Assembly: GCF_003287275.1 (NCBI RefSeq)
Contig: NZ_QEVW01000025.1
Span: 1-64,000, forward strand
Direction: 5' to 3'
Origin: Paenibacillus taichungensis
GTDB taxonomy: Bacteria; Bacillota; Bacilli; Paenibacillales; Paenibacillaceae
Length of the DNA: 64,000 nucleotides
Position numbers and translations under genes: made by a program. The notes under the pieces were generated by a model. That model was not told where the DNA came from, ran no database searches, and saw nothing but the letters and a program-made list of their open reading frames with translations. Shown piece after piece: positions 43,686-52,074 of the stretch; the stretch's first letter is position 1, and every line of letters begins with the position of its first letter.

Positions 43686-45440
43686 TTAGCAGCTTCCCGA
43701 ATCTGTAACCTGTCCTGGACGGGGCAAGTCAGCACGTAAATAGGATGCGGATGCCGGCGGAAAAATCTCCGGTGCAGGTGTCGCTGTATCCTCCGCAAGG
43801 TTGATTTGTTTGGCTTGCTCCTCATTAGGCACCCAGTCAAATACTTCTCGGAATACGTCTTCAACGGTATCGACCGGGATAACCCGTAAGCCATCCAGAT
43901 TTTCAAAAATGGACTGCCAGTTCTCTGCAGGGATTATGACTGTCTTAGCACCCGCCTGGAATGCAGCCTCCACTTTGGCGAGTACACCGCCGATCGGTTT
44001 TACCCGGCCATGAATACTGATCTCGCCAGTCATCGCTGTCTCATGGTCAATCGGACGCCCCTGGATGGCTGATGTAATGGCAGTTGCCATAGCAATCCCG
44101 GCAGATGGACCATCAATTGGCGTTCCACCTGGGAAGTTGACGTGTAAATCATAATCGTTAGGACGAATACCCATGGCCTTTAATACGGTTAACACATTTT
44201 CAACCGAGCCTTTAGCCATGCTTTTTCGCCGGAGAGTGCGCGAACCGCCTCCAATCTCTTCCTCATCCACAACTCCTGTAATGTTAATCCGTCCCTGATC
44301 TCGTAGAGCCGGAACAGCAGATACTTCGATCTCCAAAATGGTGCCCATATTCGGTCCATATACGGCCAAGCCATTCACAAAACCGATCTGTGGCCGCAAA
44401 GGTACCTTGCGATCTGGCCGGGGTTGAATCTGGCTGCTGCCAGCGACCCATTCCACATCCGATGCCTGCAGCGTTTCACGTTTTTCAGTCAACGCTAGCC
44501 CAGCAGCGAGCTGAATGATATTGACCGCTTCACGGCCATTGGTTGCATAGCGTTTAACCACATCAACTGCTTCTGGACATGGACTGAATCCGATTTTCTG
44601 AACGGCATCTTCCGCGATTTGTCCAATCTCTTCGGGCAGCAATGGACGGAAATAGACCTCCATGCACCGCGAGCGTAAGGCTGGAGGCAGTTCATGGGGC
44701 GAACGAGTCGTCGCTCCGACCAGACGAAAATCGGCTGGCAGACCATTTTGAAAAATATCGTGGATATAAGCAGGAGTATGCGTGTCTTCCGAGTTATAGT
44801 ACGCACTTTCCAAAAAGACCTTGCGATCCTCCAACACTTTCAGCAGTTTATTCATTTGAATGGAATGCAATTCACCAATCTCATCAATAAAAAGCATCCC
44901 TCCATGCGCTTTCGTAACGGCACCGGGTTTCGGCTGAGGAATACCAGCTACGCCCATTGCTCCTGCTCCCTGATAGATCGGATCATGCACTGAACCAATC
45001 AAAGGGTCAGCAATACCCCGTTCATCAAAACGCGCCGTCGTGGCGTCGAGTTCCGTGAATTTGGCGTCAGCCTTGAAAGGAGATGATGGATTCTTTTTGG
45101 CTTCTTCCAAAACCACCCTTGCCGCAGCTGTTTTCCCTACCCCTGGGGGGCCATATATAATGACATGCTGTGGGTTAGCACTGCATAGCGCTGCTTTAAG
45201 GGCGCGGAGTCCGTCTTTTTGCCCTACAATATCATTAATGGTTGCCGGACGTGTCTTTTCTGCCAAGGGCTTAGTGAGTGAAATAGAGCGCAACTTCCGC
45301 AGCTTCTCCAGTTCCTTGCGGGATTCACGCTCCACCGCACCGCGATTCGTTTTCTGACCACGAAGCAAATTCCAGAAATACAAACCGATCACCACACCAA
45401 AAAATAACTGAATCATCATTATGACCATACCAAATTCCAT
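43686..45440 (-). CDS. lonB: Lon-like ATP-dependent protease LonB
   Basis: 584 residues. An N-terminal membrane helix (about 5-24) precedes an AAA domain with IIYGPPGVGKTAAARV (about 94-109) and a Lon protease domain with the Ser in PIDGPSAGIAMATA and the Lys in GGVLAKVEAAF. LonB in Bacillus is a sporulation-associated, forespore-expressed Lon paralogue. AGGAGG lies ten bases before the ATG. It lies upstream of lonA. Confidence 0.94.
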   Translation of the reverse strand: MEFGMVIMMIQLFFGVVIGLYFWNLLRGQKTNRGAVERESRKELEKLRKLRSISLTKPLAEKTRPATINDIVGQKDGLRALKAALCSANPQHVIIYGPPGVGKTAAARVVLEEAKKNPSSPFKADAKFTELDATTARFDERGIADPLIGSVHDPIYQGAGAMGVAGIPQPKPGAVTKAHGGMLFIDEIGELHSIQMNKLLKVLEDRKVFLESAYYNSEDTHTPAYIHDIFQNGLPADFRLVGATTRSPHELPPALRSRCMEVYFRPLLPEEIGQIAEDAVQKIGFSPCPEAVDVVKRYATNGREAVNIIQLAAGLALTEKRETLQASDVEWVAGSSQIQPRPDRKVPLRPQIGFVNGLAVYGPNMGTILEIEVSAVPALRDQGRINITGVVDEEEIGGGSRTLRRKSMAKGSVENVLTVLKAMGIRPNDYDLHVNFPGGTPIDGPSAGIAMATAITSAIQGRPIDHETAMTGEISIHGRVKPIGGVLAKVEAAFQAGAKTVIIPAENWQSIFENLDGLRVIPVDTVEDVFREVFDWVPNEEQAKQINLAEDTATPAPEIFPPASASYLRADLPRPGQVTDSGSC

Positions 45441-45555
45441 GTCTCAACATCCTCCTGTTCTATCCCTATTCTCATATGAGATCATGCTAATACTTGGTAG
45501 TATAGCCTTTTCACCGAGACGTAAACGGGTGATCAGGAAATTGTATGTTTGAGAA

Positions 45556-45590
45556 CAAAAAACAGCCCGTCATTGCTGACGGACTGTTAC
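45556..45590 (-). terminator. terminator of ispG
   Basis: Arms AACAGTCCGTCA/TGACGGGCTGTT (45577-45588 and 45561-45572) with a four-base loop, followed by TTTTG on the minus strand. Confidence 0.88.
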
Positions 45591-45609
45591 AAAACGTTAT
45601 ATATATCAA

Positions 45610-46707
45610 TCAGTGCGAGCGGCCAGGGATAACTCCTGTCGTTTCATAGGACTCCACGATTTTGTCAATCTCTTTTTTCAATTCCTCAACCATAATTTCT
45701 TCCGGAACTTTACGGATCATTTTACCATGACGGAACAACAAGCCTTCTCCACGTGCACCGGCAATACCGATATCCGCTTCTTTGGCTTCACCCGGACCGT
45801 TAACGGCACAACCCAACACCGATACTTTGATCGGCACCTTGAGTTTGGAGATATACTCTTCCACTTCATTCGCAATGGAGAACAGATCGATATCCAAACG
45901 CCCACAGGTAGGACAGGAAATCAACGTAGCTGCATTGGAAATCAGACCAAAGGTTTTGAGCAGGTCACGAGCGACCTTGATTTCCTCAACCGGGTCTGCA
46001 CTAAGCGATATCCGCATCGTCGAACCAATACCCATCGATAACAAGGCACCCATACCGGCAGAACTTTTGATTGTACCAGAGAACAACGTACCCGCTTCAG
46101 TAATACCCAGATGCAACGGATATTTGATGATTTCAGCCGCTTTGGAATAAGCCTCAATCGCCATCGGTACATCCGATGCTTTGAGAGACACGATAATATC
46201 GTGAAAATCCAATTCTTCCAAAATACCAATGTGATAAAGTGCACTTTCTACCATAGCATCAGCTGTTGGGTAACCATATTTCTCAAGCAAATGGTTTTCC
46301 AGAGATCCTGCGTTTACCCCGATTCGAATCGGAATACCCTTCTCTTTACAAGCTTTGACGACTTCCTCTACTTTCGCACGTTTACCGATATTGCCGGGAT
46401 TAATCCGTACTTTATCGATGCCGTTCTCAATCGCAAGGAGCGCCAGTTTATAATTAAAATGGATGTCCGCCACGAGCGGAATATGAATCCGTTTTTTGAT
46501 TTCCTTGATGGCTGCTGCAGCTTCCTCATTGTTCACTGTTACACGCACCACTTGGCAGCCTGCTTCTTCCAAACGCAAAATCTCTGCCACGGTTGCCTCA
46601 ACGTCTGCCGTTTTCGTTGTACACATGCTCTGGATGATGACCTCGTTGCTGCCACCAATCGTTAAGTTACCCACTTTTACGGGTCGTGTATCTTGTCTTA
46701 AAAACAT
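45610..46707 (-). CDS. ispG: (E)-4-hydroxy-3-methylbut-2-enyl-diphosphate synthase
   Basis: 365 residues. It is a 4Fe-4S enzyme of the MEP isoprenoid pathway. The TIM-barrel N-terminal part has IQSMCTTKTADVEAT. The C-terminal iron-sulfur part has the cysteines of SCPTCGRLDID and LGCAVNGPGEA. The ATG at 46705-46707 follows GGGGAG and matches the normal family start (MFLRQDTRPVKVG). It is a monocistronic insertion between clpX and lonB relative to B. subtilis. Confidence 0.96.
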   Translation of the reverse strand: MFLRQDTRPVKVGNLTIGGSNEVIIQSMCTTKTADVEATVAEILRLEEAGCQVVRVTVNNEEAAAAIKEIKKRIHIPLVADIHFNYKLALLAIENGIDKVRINPGNIGKRAKVEEVVKACKEKGIPIRIGVNAGSLENHLLEKYGYPTADAMVESALYHIGILEELDFHDIIVSLKASDVPMAIEAYSKAAEIIKYPLHLGITEAGTLFSGTIKSSAGMGALLSMGIGSTMRISLSADPVEEIKVARDLLKTFGLISNAATLISCPTCGRLDIDLFSIANEVEEYISKLKVPIKVSVLGCAVNGPGEAKEADIGIAGARGEGLLFRHGKMIRKVPEEIMVEELKKEIDKIVESYETTGVIPGRSH

Positions 46708-46830
46708 GAGTGATTTCTCTCCCCACAACGTCAAAGCTCCACCCTGACAGAGACATGAATTCGCCTTCTGCCAGGAGTGGAGAACTGACAAGTCTATATT
46801 TCAGTGTTGAAACGGAATATTCACCTGTAG

Positions 46831-48084
46831 TTAGGCACTTTCTTCCTGCTTGTCGTCCTTGGATTGGCTCAGTTCAGGCACGACTCTCTTCTCAACGACC
46901 TCTTCGGTAATGACACAGTTCGTAACATCATCACGGGAAGGCACTTCGTACATAATCTCAAGCATAATGCCCTCGATAATTGCGCGCAGTCCACGTGCAC
47001 CCGTGTTACGTTTAATGGCTTCTTTCGCAATCGCAAGCAATGCGCCTGGTTCGAACACCAGATTCACATTATCCAGTTCAAGCAATTTTTGGTATTGTTT
47101 CGTAAGCGCATTTTTTGGTTCGGACAGAATCCGTACCAATGTATCTTCGTCCAGCGGCTCCAAAGTGGAGATAACTGGCAAACGGCCTACAAACTCCGGA
47201 ATCAAACCGAATTTCAGCAAGTCTTCCGGCAATACCATACCCAGGTATTCACCTGGTTTAAGATCTTTTTGTTCCGCAACGGTGTTAAAGCCGATAACTT
47301 TTTTACCGATCCGGCGTTTGATCATTTGCTCCAGACCATCAAAGGCACCGCCACAAATGAACAAAATGTTGGTGGTATCAATCTGGATGAATTCCTGATG
47401 AGGATGCTTACGACCACCTTGTGGTGGTACAGAAGCTACAGTTCCTTCCAGAATTTTAAGGAGCGCCTGTTGGACACCTTCACCCGATACATCACGTGTA
47501 ATGGATGGGTTCTCGGATTTACGCGCTACTTTATCAATTTCATCGATATAAATAATGCCGCGCTCTGCTTTTTCCACATCATAATCAGCAGCTTGAATCA
47601 GCTTGAGCAGAATGTTCTCTACATCTTCGCCGACATAACCTGCTTCAGTCAATGAAGTTGCATCAGCAATAGCAAAAGGAACATTAAGGATTTTAGCCAT
47701 CGTTTGCGCAAGCAACGTTTTACCAGAACCCGTAGGCCCTAACAGCAAAATGTTACTTTTTTGCAATTCAACATCCTCAATCTTACTTTGCGTGTTGATC
47801 CGTTTATAGTGGTTATAAACCGCTACAGACAAAGATTTCTTTGCCTGATCCTGTCCAATGACATATTGGTCTAGAATATCACGGATTTCTTTCGGTTTTG
47901 GAATATCTTTGAGGTCCAGTTCTTCGTCATGACCGAGCTCTTCCTCAACGATTTCAGTGCACAGTTCGATACATTCATCACAAATGTAAACGCCTGGTCC
48001 AGCGACCAGCTTGCGCACCTGTTCCTGAGATTTACCGCAAAAAGAGCATTTCAGTTGCCCTTTCTCATCGTTAAATTTAAACAT
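46831..48084 (-). CDS. clpX: ATP-dependent Clp protease ATPase subunit ClpX
   Basis: 417 residues. It is an AAA+ unfoldase that feeds ClpP. The N-terminal zinc-binding domain (CSFCGK...CDECIELC, residues 13-42), Walker A GPTGSGKTLLAQT and the ClpP-binding IGF-type loop (KVIGFNT) are present. It starts 12 bases after clpP ends, so the two are likely co-transcribed, whereas in B. subtilis clpP is elsewhere. Confidence 0.98.
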   Translation of the reverse strand: MFKFNDEKGQLKCSFCGKSQEQVRKLVAGPGVYICDECIELCTEIVEEELGHDEELDLKDIPKPKEIRDILDQYVIGQDQAKKSLSVAVYNHYKRINTQSKIEDVELQKSNILLLGPTGSGKTLLAQTMAKILNVPFAIADATSLTEAGYVGEDVENILLKLIQAADYDVEKAERGIIYIDEIDKVARKSENPSITRDVSGEGVQQALLKILEGTVASVPPQGGRKHPHQEFIQIDTTNILFICGGAFDGLEQMIKRRIGKKVIGFNTVAEQKDLKPGEYLGMVLPEDLLKFGLIPEFVGRLPVISTLEPLDEDTLVRILSEPKNALTKQYQKLLELDNVNLVFEPGALLAIAKEAIKRNTGARGLRAIIEGIMLEIMYEVPSRDDVTNCVITEEVVEKRVVPELSQSKDDKQEESA

Positions 48085-48096
48085 GAAACCACCCCT

Positions 48097-48687
48097 TTAG
48101 GAATTGATCGGTCTGCTGAGCACCTGGTCAATAATGCCGTACGTTTTGGCTTCTTCAGCACTCATGAAAAAGTCACGGTCTGTATCCCGCTCGATTTTCT
48201 CAAGGGGTTGACCTGTACGATCGACGTATATTTGATTCAGTTTCTGACGTGTTTTAATAATCCATTCTGCGTGAATTTTGATATCCGCAGCCTGTCCTTG
48301 AACGCCGCCAAGCGGCTGATGAATCATTACTTCGCTGTTAGTCAGCGCATATCGTTTGCCAGGAGCACCGGCTGTCAGCAATAACGAGCCCATGCTTGCT
48401 GCCATACCTACGCAAATGGTCGATACATCCGGCTTGATATATTGCATCGTATCGTATATACCCATCCCTGCGGTGACAGAACCACCAGGTGAATTAATGT
48501 ACAAGCTGATATCCTTCTCAGGATCGTCGGCTGCCAAAAACAAAAGCTGCGCTATGACAAGATTGGCTACATCGTCATCAATCGCACTGGTTAAAAAGAT
48601 AATGCGATCCTTCAGCAAACGCGAATATATATCGTAAGACCGCTCGCCTCGATTGGTTTGTTCAACAACCATTGGCACCAGACTCAT
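48097..48687 (-). CDS. clpP: ATP-dependent Clp protease proteolytic subunit
   Basis: 196 residues. It is a serine protease that assembles in the ClpXP complex. The nucleophile lies in GMAASMGSLLL, the His in HQPLGG, and the third member is the Asp of DRDFFMSAEEA. It is first in the clpP-clpX pair. A promoter candidate is at 48750-48778. No clear CtsR direct repeat is visible in the upstream region. Confidence 0.98.
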   Translation of the reverse strand: MSLVPMVVEQTNRGERSYDIYSRLLKDRIIFLTSAIDDDVANLVIAQLLFLAADDPEKDISLYINSPGGSVTAGMGIYDTMQYIKPDVSTICVGMAASMGSLLLTAGAPGKRYALTNSEVMIHQPLGGVQGQAADIKIHAEWIIKTRQKLNQIYVDRTGQPLEKIERDTDRDFFMSAEEAKTYGIIDQVLSRPINS

Positions 48688-48749
48688 GAGACCAACCTCT
48701 TTTCTACATGTAATTAGACATAGGCTACCTGTAAAGCAAACCCAAATTC

Positions 48750-48778
48750 ATTCTAACACGTTCCTGTGACAATGTCAT
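48750..48778 (-). promoter_or_regulatory. putative promoter of clpP-clpX
   Basis: Minus strand: ATGACA (48773-48778), 17 bases, TAGAAT (48750-48755), about 60 bases before the clpP start. Confidence 0.6.
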
Positions 48779-48991
48779 TTTTCACAAGTGGTGTCAAGAG
48801 GGAGTGAGTTTACTTTTTTGCCTGATCATATTTAACCATGTTTTCTATGTATGTGCAAATCGGAGCAATCCTATGCCGTTTCACCTTTTTTTATTTGCAG
48901 GAGAAGCATAGGACGCTGGATATGCATAACCAATACCGCGACAATTTTCCATCCATATTATTACTGAATCATCTATAAAATGGATGCCATA

Positions 48992-49029
48992 ATTTAAAAA
49001 TAAGGCACGCAATGATTCACGTGCCTTAT
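48992..49029 (-). terminator. terminator of tig
   Basis: Arms ATAAGGCACG/CGTGCCTTAT (49020-49029 and 49000-49009), then TTTTTAAATT on the minus strand. Confidence 0.88.
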
Positions 49030-49064
49030 CGTTTATTCAGCTGCTCATTACATAACAGCTTGTC

Positions 49065-50405
49065 TTATTTTTCGTCAGCTTCTGCAGCAACTTCTTCAGC
49101 TGGAGCTTCAACAGCTTCAACGACTTTGCTGTTCTCAACGAGAACATCGATCGTTTTACGCAGTTTCACTTCGTCACGAAGGCTGTCCAGGGAACCATTA
49201 CCCTCGAGAATGCCACGAATCTCTTCAGCAGGACGCTTGTAAGACTCAGCCATTTTTTCGAGTTCTTGGTTAACTTCTTCGTCAGACACTTCGATGTTTT
49301 CCGCTTTACCAACTGCTTCAAGAACCAAGTTGTTGCGAACGCGTTTGGAAGCATCTTCCTGCATTTGTCCTCTCAGGTCAGCTTGTGTTTGACCAGAGAA
49401 GCTCAGGAACATTTCCAGGTTCATACCTTGGTTGCGAAGACGGTTGTCGAAATCACGCATCATGTTTTGTACTTCGCTGTCAACCATTGCAGAAGGAATG
49501 TCCACTTCAGCATTTTCAGCCACTTTTTCTACAACAGCATTTTCTTGAGCTGCTTTGGCTTCGTCTGCTTTACGGGATTCCAATTGTTTTTTCAGATCAG
49601 CTTTGTACTCTTCAAGCGTATCGAATTCACTAACATCTTTAGCAAACTCGTCATCCAATTCAGGAAGTTGTTTACGTTTGATTTCATGTACTTTCACTTT
49701 GAATACCGCTTGTTTGCCAGCCAGTTCAGCTGCATGGTAGCTCTCTGGGAAAGTCACTTCAACGTCTTTGAAGTCGCCTGTGGACAGACCCACAACTTGC
49801 TCTTCAAATCCTGGGATGAACGTGTTGGAACCAAGTTCCAAAGAATAACGCTCAGCTTGTCCGCCTTCGAACGGTACACCATCAACGGAACCGTCAAAGT
49901 CGATTACAGCAACGTCGCCGTTTTGTGCAGCACCTTCGTCGATAACAACGAGTTCTGCGTGACGTTGTTGAAGACGCTCGAGCTCTTCAGTCACTTCAAC
50001 ATCAGTTACTTCGTGTTTGGCTACAGCAACTTCAACGCCTTTGTAGTCACCCAGTGTAACTTCTGGTTTAACAGTTACTTTCGCTTTGAACTTGAATACT
50101 TGTCCTTTAGCGAATTGTTCGATATCTACATCAGGACGATCAACCGGGAAGATATCCGTTTGGTCGATTGCTTCTGTGTAAGCTTCAGGAAGCAAAATGT
50201 CAATTGCTTCTTGATACAAGCTTTCCACACCAAAACGAGCTTCGAAGATTGAACGTGGAACTTTACCTTTACGGAATCCAGGTACGTTTGCTTGTTTAAC
50301 TACTTTATTAAAAGCTTTGTCGAGTGCTGCAGTTACACGATCTGCACCCACTTCAACCTCAAGAACCCCAAGGTTCTTCTCTATCTTTTCCCAAGTTGCT
50401 TTCAT
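49065..50405 (-). CDS. tig: trigger factor
   Basis: 446 residues. It is a ribosome-bound chaperone and prolyl isomerase. The ribosome-binding signature VPGFRKGKVPRSIFEARFG (about 42-60), the central FKBP domain (about 160-245) and the C-terminal helical chaperone domain are complete. The tail is Glu/Ala-rich. It is followed by a terminator and has its own promoter (50470-50498). Confidence 0.97.
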   Translation of the reverse strand: MKATWEKIEKNLGVLEVEVGADRVTAALDKAFNKVVKQANVPGFRKGKVPRSIFEARFGVESLYQEAIDILLPEAYTEAIDQTDIFPVDRPDVDIEQFAKGQVFKFKAKVTVKPEVTLGDYKGVEVAVAKHEVTDVEVTEELERLQQRHAELVVIDEGAAQNGDVAVIDFDGSVDGVPFEGGQAERYSLELGSNTFIPGFEEQVVGLSTGDFKDVEVTFPESYHAAELAGKQAVFKVKVHEIKRKQLPELDDEFAKDVSEFDTLEEYKADLKKQLESRKADEAKAAQENAVVEKVAENAEVDIPSAMVDSEVQNMMRDFDNRLRNQGMNLEMFLSFSGQTQADLRGQMQEDASKRVRNNLVLEAVGKAENIEVSDEEVNQELEKMAESYKRPAEEIRGILEGNGSLDSLRDEVKLRKTIDVLVENSKVVEAVEAPAEEVAAEADEK

Positions 50406-50469
50406 TGTATACTTTCCCCTCCAAAATTCGCATGTTCACGTAGGCAATCACGTACAAAATAACCATTTT

Positions 50470-50498
50470 AGTATAAACAAGATTAGATTCTTTTTCAA
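50470..50498 (-). promoter_or_regulatory. sigma-A promoter of tig
   Basis: Minus strand: TTGAAA (50493-50498), exactly 17 bases, TATACT (50470-50475). The -35 overlaps an inverted repeat, CAAGGG/CCCTTG (50496-50511), which could be an operator. Confidence 0.7.
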
Positions 50499-50540
50499 GG
50501 GGAATCCCTTGATACGGTTTGAGGAAAACGTTTCCGGCTC

Positions 50541-51518
50541 CTATTGACCGTCCAAACCGGCAGAAACAAACTGCTTCATCGATCGATATGCTTGCTCCAG
50601 ACGAAAGCGCATCGCCCCTGTCACAGCATACATTGAGCGAGTATCTTCCTCGTCATGCGAACCGCCCAGACTGTCTGCAACGGTCATATGTAGAGCGGCT
50701 GCCCATATATCTGTCATGGAATCATTTTCTTCCAACATGGACATGTAATCACGTGTTCCGTACACGGCCATGACATATTGAATCCACAGTTCTTGTGCAA
50801 AATAAAAGAGTGTAGGTTCATGAACCTCCGTCTGATCTGCCACCCTTTCAAGAATCTGAACAATCTGAATCGGGAAATCCTCAGGTCTAAGTGGAACCGT
50901 ATCAATCTCCACTTCAACAGGTTCTTCCCCACGAGTAAACGCAATAATGCCTTGAACACCTCGGCGTCGTAATGTCTGAAGCACACGGAACTGAAGTAAA
51001 GGATGCAGTGTCTTGTCTTTGAGCCAACCGGTAAGCGAATCATCGATTTCTGGCCGATCGAGATATGCAAGCTGCTCCAGCGCCAGCATCGTTTGTTCAG
51101 ATAAAGGTTCCTCCATTACGGTACGAAGAAGTTTATCAGCATAGCCGTCATCCTGCTCAAGTTTGGATCGGGCATGTTGACGTGCCATGTCCTCTTCGCT
51201 GATTTCCTCTTCCTCCCGCTCTTCACGAACCTCGGGTAAATCTTCCCCATAATGAGGGAATGCAGCTTCGAGCCATTCGAGCAACGCTCGCCATTCGTCG
51301 TAATGCCGTTCCTCCTGCCCTTGGCATTGCAGCAAAAAGCGAAGCAGGTCCATCGCTTCACCATAGCGTTCATTTTCTAGCATGACCGTCAATTGAATCT
51401 GGTAATAGTCCAGCGTCTTAGGAAACAGCACGATATTGTTACTGTGCTCGGTTTCCGGGGTCGTGGATTCCTTAATAGGAGCACCTCCTCTGTATCCTGA
51501 ATCTCCAGTCGCAATCAA
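50541..51518 (-). CDS. YsoA-like helical repeat protein
   Basis: 325 residues from TTG (51516-51518). It is wholly helical with TPR-like character (YYQIQLTVMLENERYGEAMD, then a Glu-rich segment around 100-115). There is no signal peptide. Position directly upstream of tig matches ysoA of B. subtilis, a TPR-type protein of unknown role. The start is uncertain: the TTG has no ribosome binding site, while AGGAGG (51484-51489) stands seven bases before an ATT codon at 51474-51476, which would give 311 residues. I list the longest frame with a conventional start. Confidence 0.75.
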   Translation of the reverse strand: MIATGDSGYRGGAPIKESTTPETEHSNNIVLFPKTLDYYQIQLTVMLENERYGEAMDLLRFLLQCQGQEERHYDEWRALLEWLEAAFPHYGEDLPEVREEREEEEISEEDMARQHARSKLEQDDGYADKLLRTVMEEPLSEQTMLALEQLAYLDRPEIDDSLTGWLKDKTLHPLLQFRVLQTLRRRGVQGIIAFTRGEEPVEVEIDTVPLRPEDFPIQIVQILERVADQTEVHEPTLFYFAQELWIQYVMAVYGTRDYMSMLEENDSMTDIWAAALHMTVADSLGGSHDEEDTRSMYAVTGAMRFRLEQAYRSMKQFVSAGLDGQ

Positions 51519-51708
51519 CCATAAATAGATGTATATTAAACGAAAGTCGATCTATTTTTTGAGTTCTTCTGATATTCTAACATAACCCTAATTATAATGA
51601 AAAAAACGTTACCGCCGCCAAATATCATATACGAAAAATAGTTTAAAATAAAATGTTTGATATTCATCATTATTTATGATAAAATCAATTTTGCTTGAAA
51701 AAATCCAT

Positions 51709-51782
<74 letters not shown>

Positions 51783-51789
51783 TAACAAA

Positions 51790-51822
51790 GAAAAAGCTTC
51801 CTTCGGGAAGCTTTTTTTTTGC
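51790..51822 (+). terminator. terminator of tRNA-Arg
   Basis: AAAGCTTCC, loop TTCG, GGAAGCTTT, followed by a long T run. Confidence 0.9.
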
Positions 51823-51953
51823 GTTCTGGGGATGAGAACCCCAATGGTTCGTCGGAGCCTAAGCTTCGGGAGCACAACTTCGCAGTCTCGACTGCAAGGA
51901 GAGTATCCCTCCTGGGACGTATTAAAGAAAAGCTTCCTTCGGGAAGCTTTTTT
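51823..51953 (+). repeat. decayed tRNA-Arg 3' end plus duplicated terminator
   Basis: ATCCCTCCTGGGACGT (ending 51920) repeats the 3' end of the tRNA just upstream, followed by a second copy of the AGCTTCC/GGAAGCT terminator (about 51929-51954). The DNA before it has no intact tRNA but is homologous to the matching region at 58874-59000 (shared GATGAGAACCCC and GCAGTCTCGACTG). It looks like a duplicated and degraded tRNA unit. Confidence 0.7.
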
Positions 51954-51991
51954 TGCGTTCTAGGGATGATTAATACGTTAATCGGCTGATG

Positions 51992-52020
51992 TTGACACGG
52001 GATGTTATGCTTGTTTATGT
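51992..52020 (+). promoter_or_regulatory. possible promoter of the MFS gene
   Basis: TTGACA (51992-51997) is a perfect -35. The -10 about 17-18 bases on (TTATGT/TATGTA) is weak, so regulation by an activator is possible. Confidence 0.4.
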
Positions 52021-52025
52021 ATATG

Positions 52026-52045
52026 TATGTATCAAAGTATACATA
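52026..52045. promoter_or_regulatory. perfect inverted repeat, candidate operator
   Basis: TATGTAT, six bases, ATACATA, located between the promoter candidate and the Shine-Dalgarno of the MFS gene. Size and placement fit a repressor operator. No regulator gene is adjacent. Confidence 0.45.
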
Positions 52046-52074
52046 TTAGACAAATAAACTTTAGGAGATTTACC

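Larger units (their letters stand above)
48688..49064 (-). other. intergenic region between tig and clpP
   Basis: It holds the clpP promoter (48750-48778) and the tig terminator (48992-49029). The roughly 200 bases between are AT-rich with no open frame preceded by a ribosome binding site, and no operator I recognise. Confidence 0.6.

Noticed and set aside
49266..50252. 328-codon open frame on the plus strand
   Set aside because: It is antisense to tig, which is intact and unmistakable; the long frame follows from the codon bias of tig, and the composition (Phe, Cys, Ser rich) is that of a shadow.
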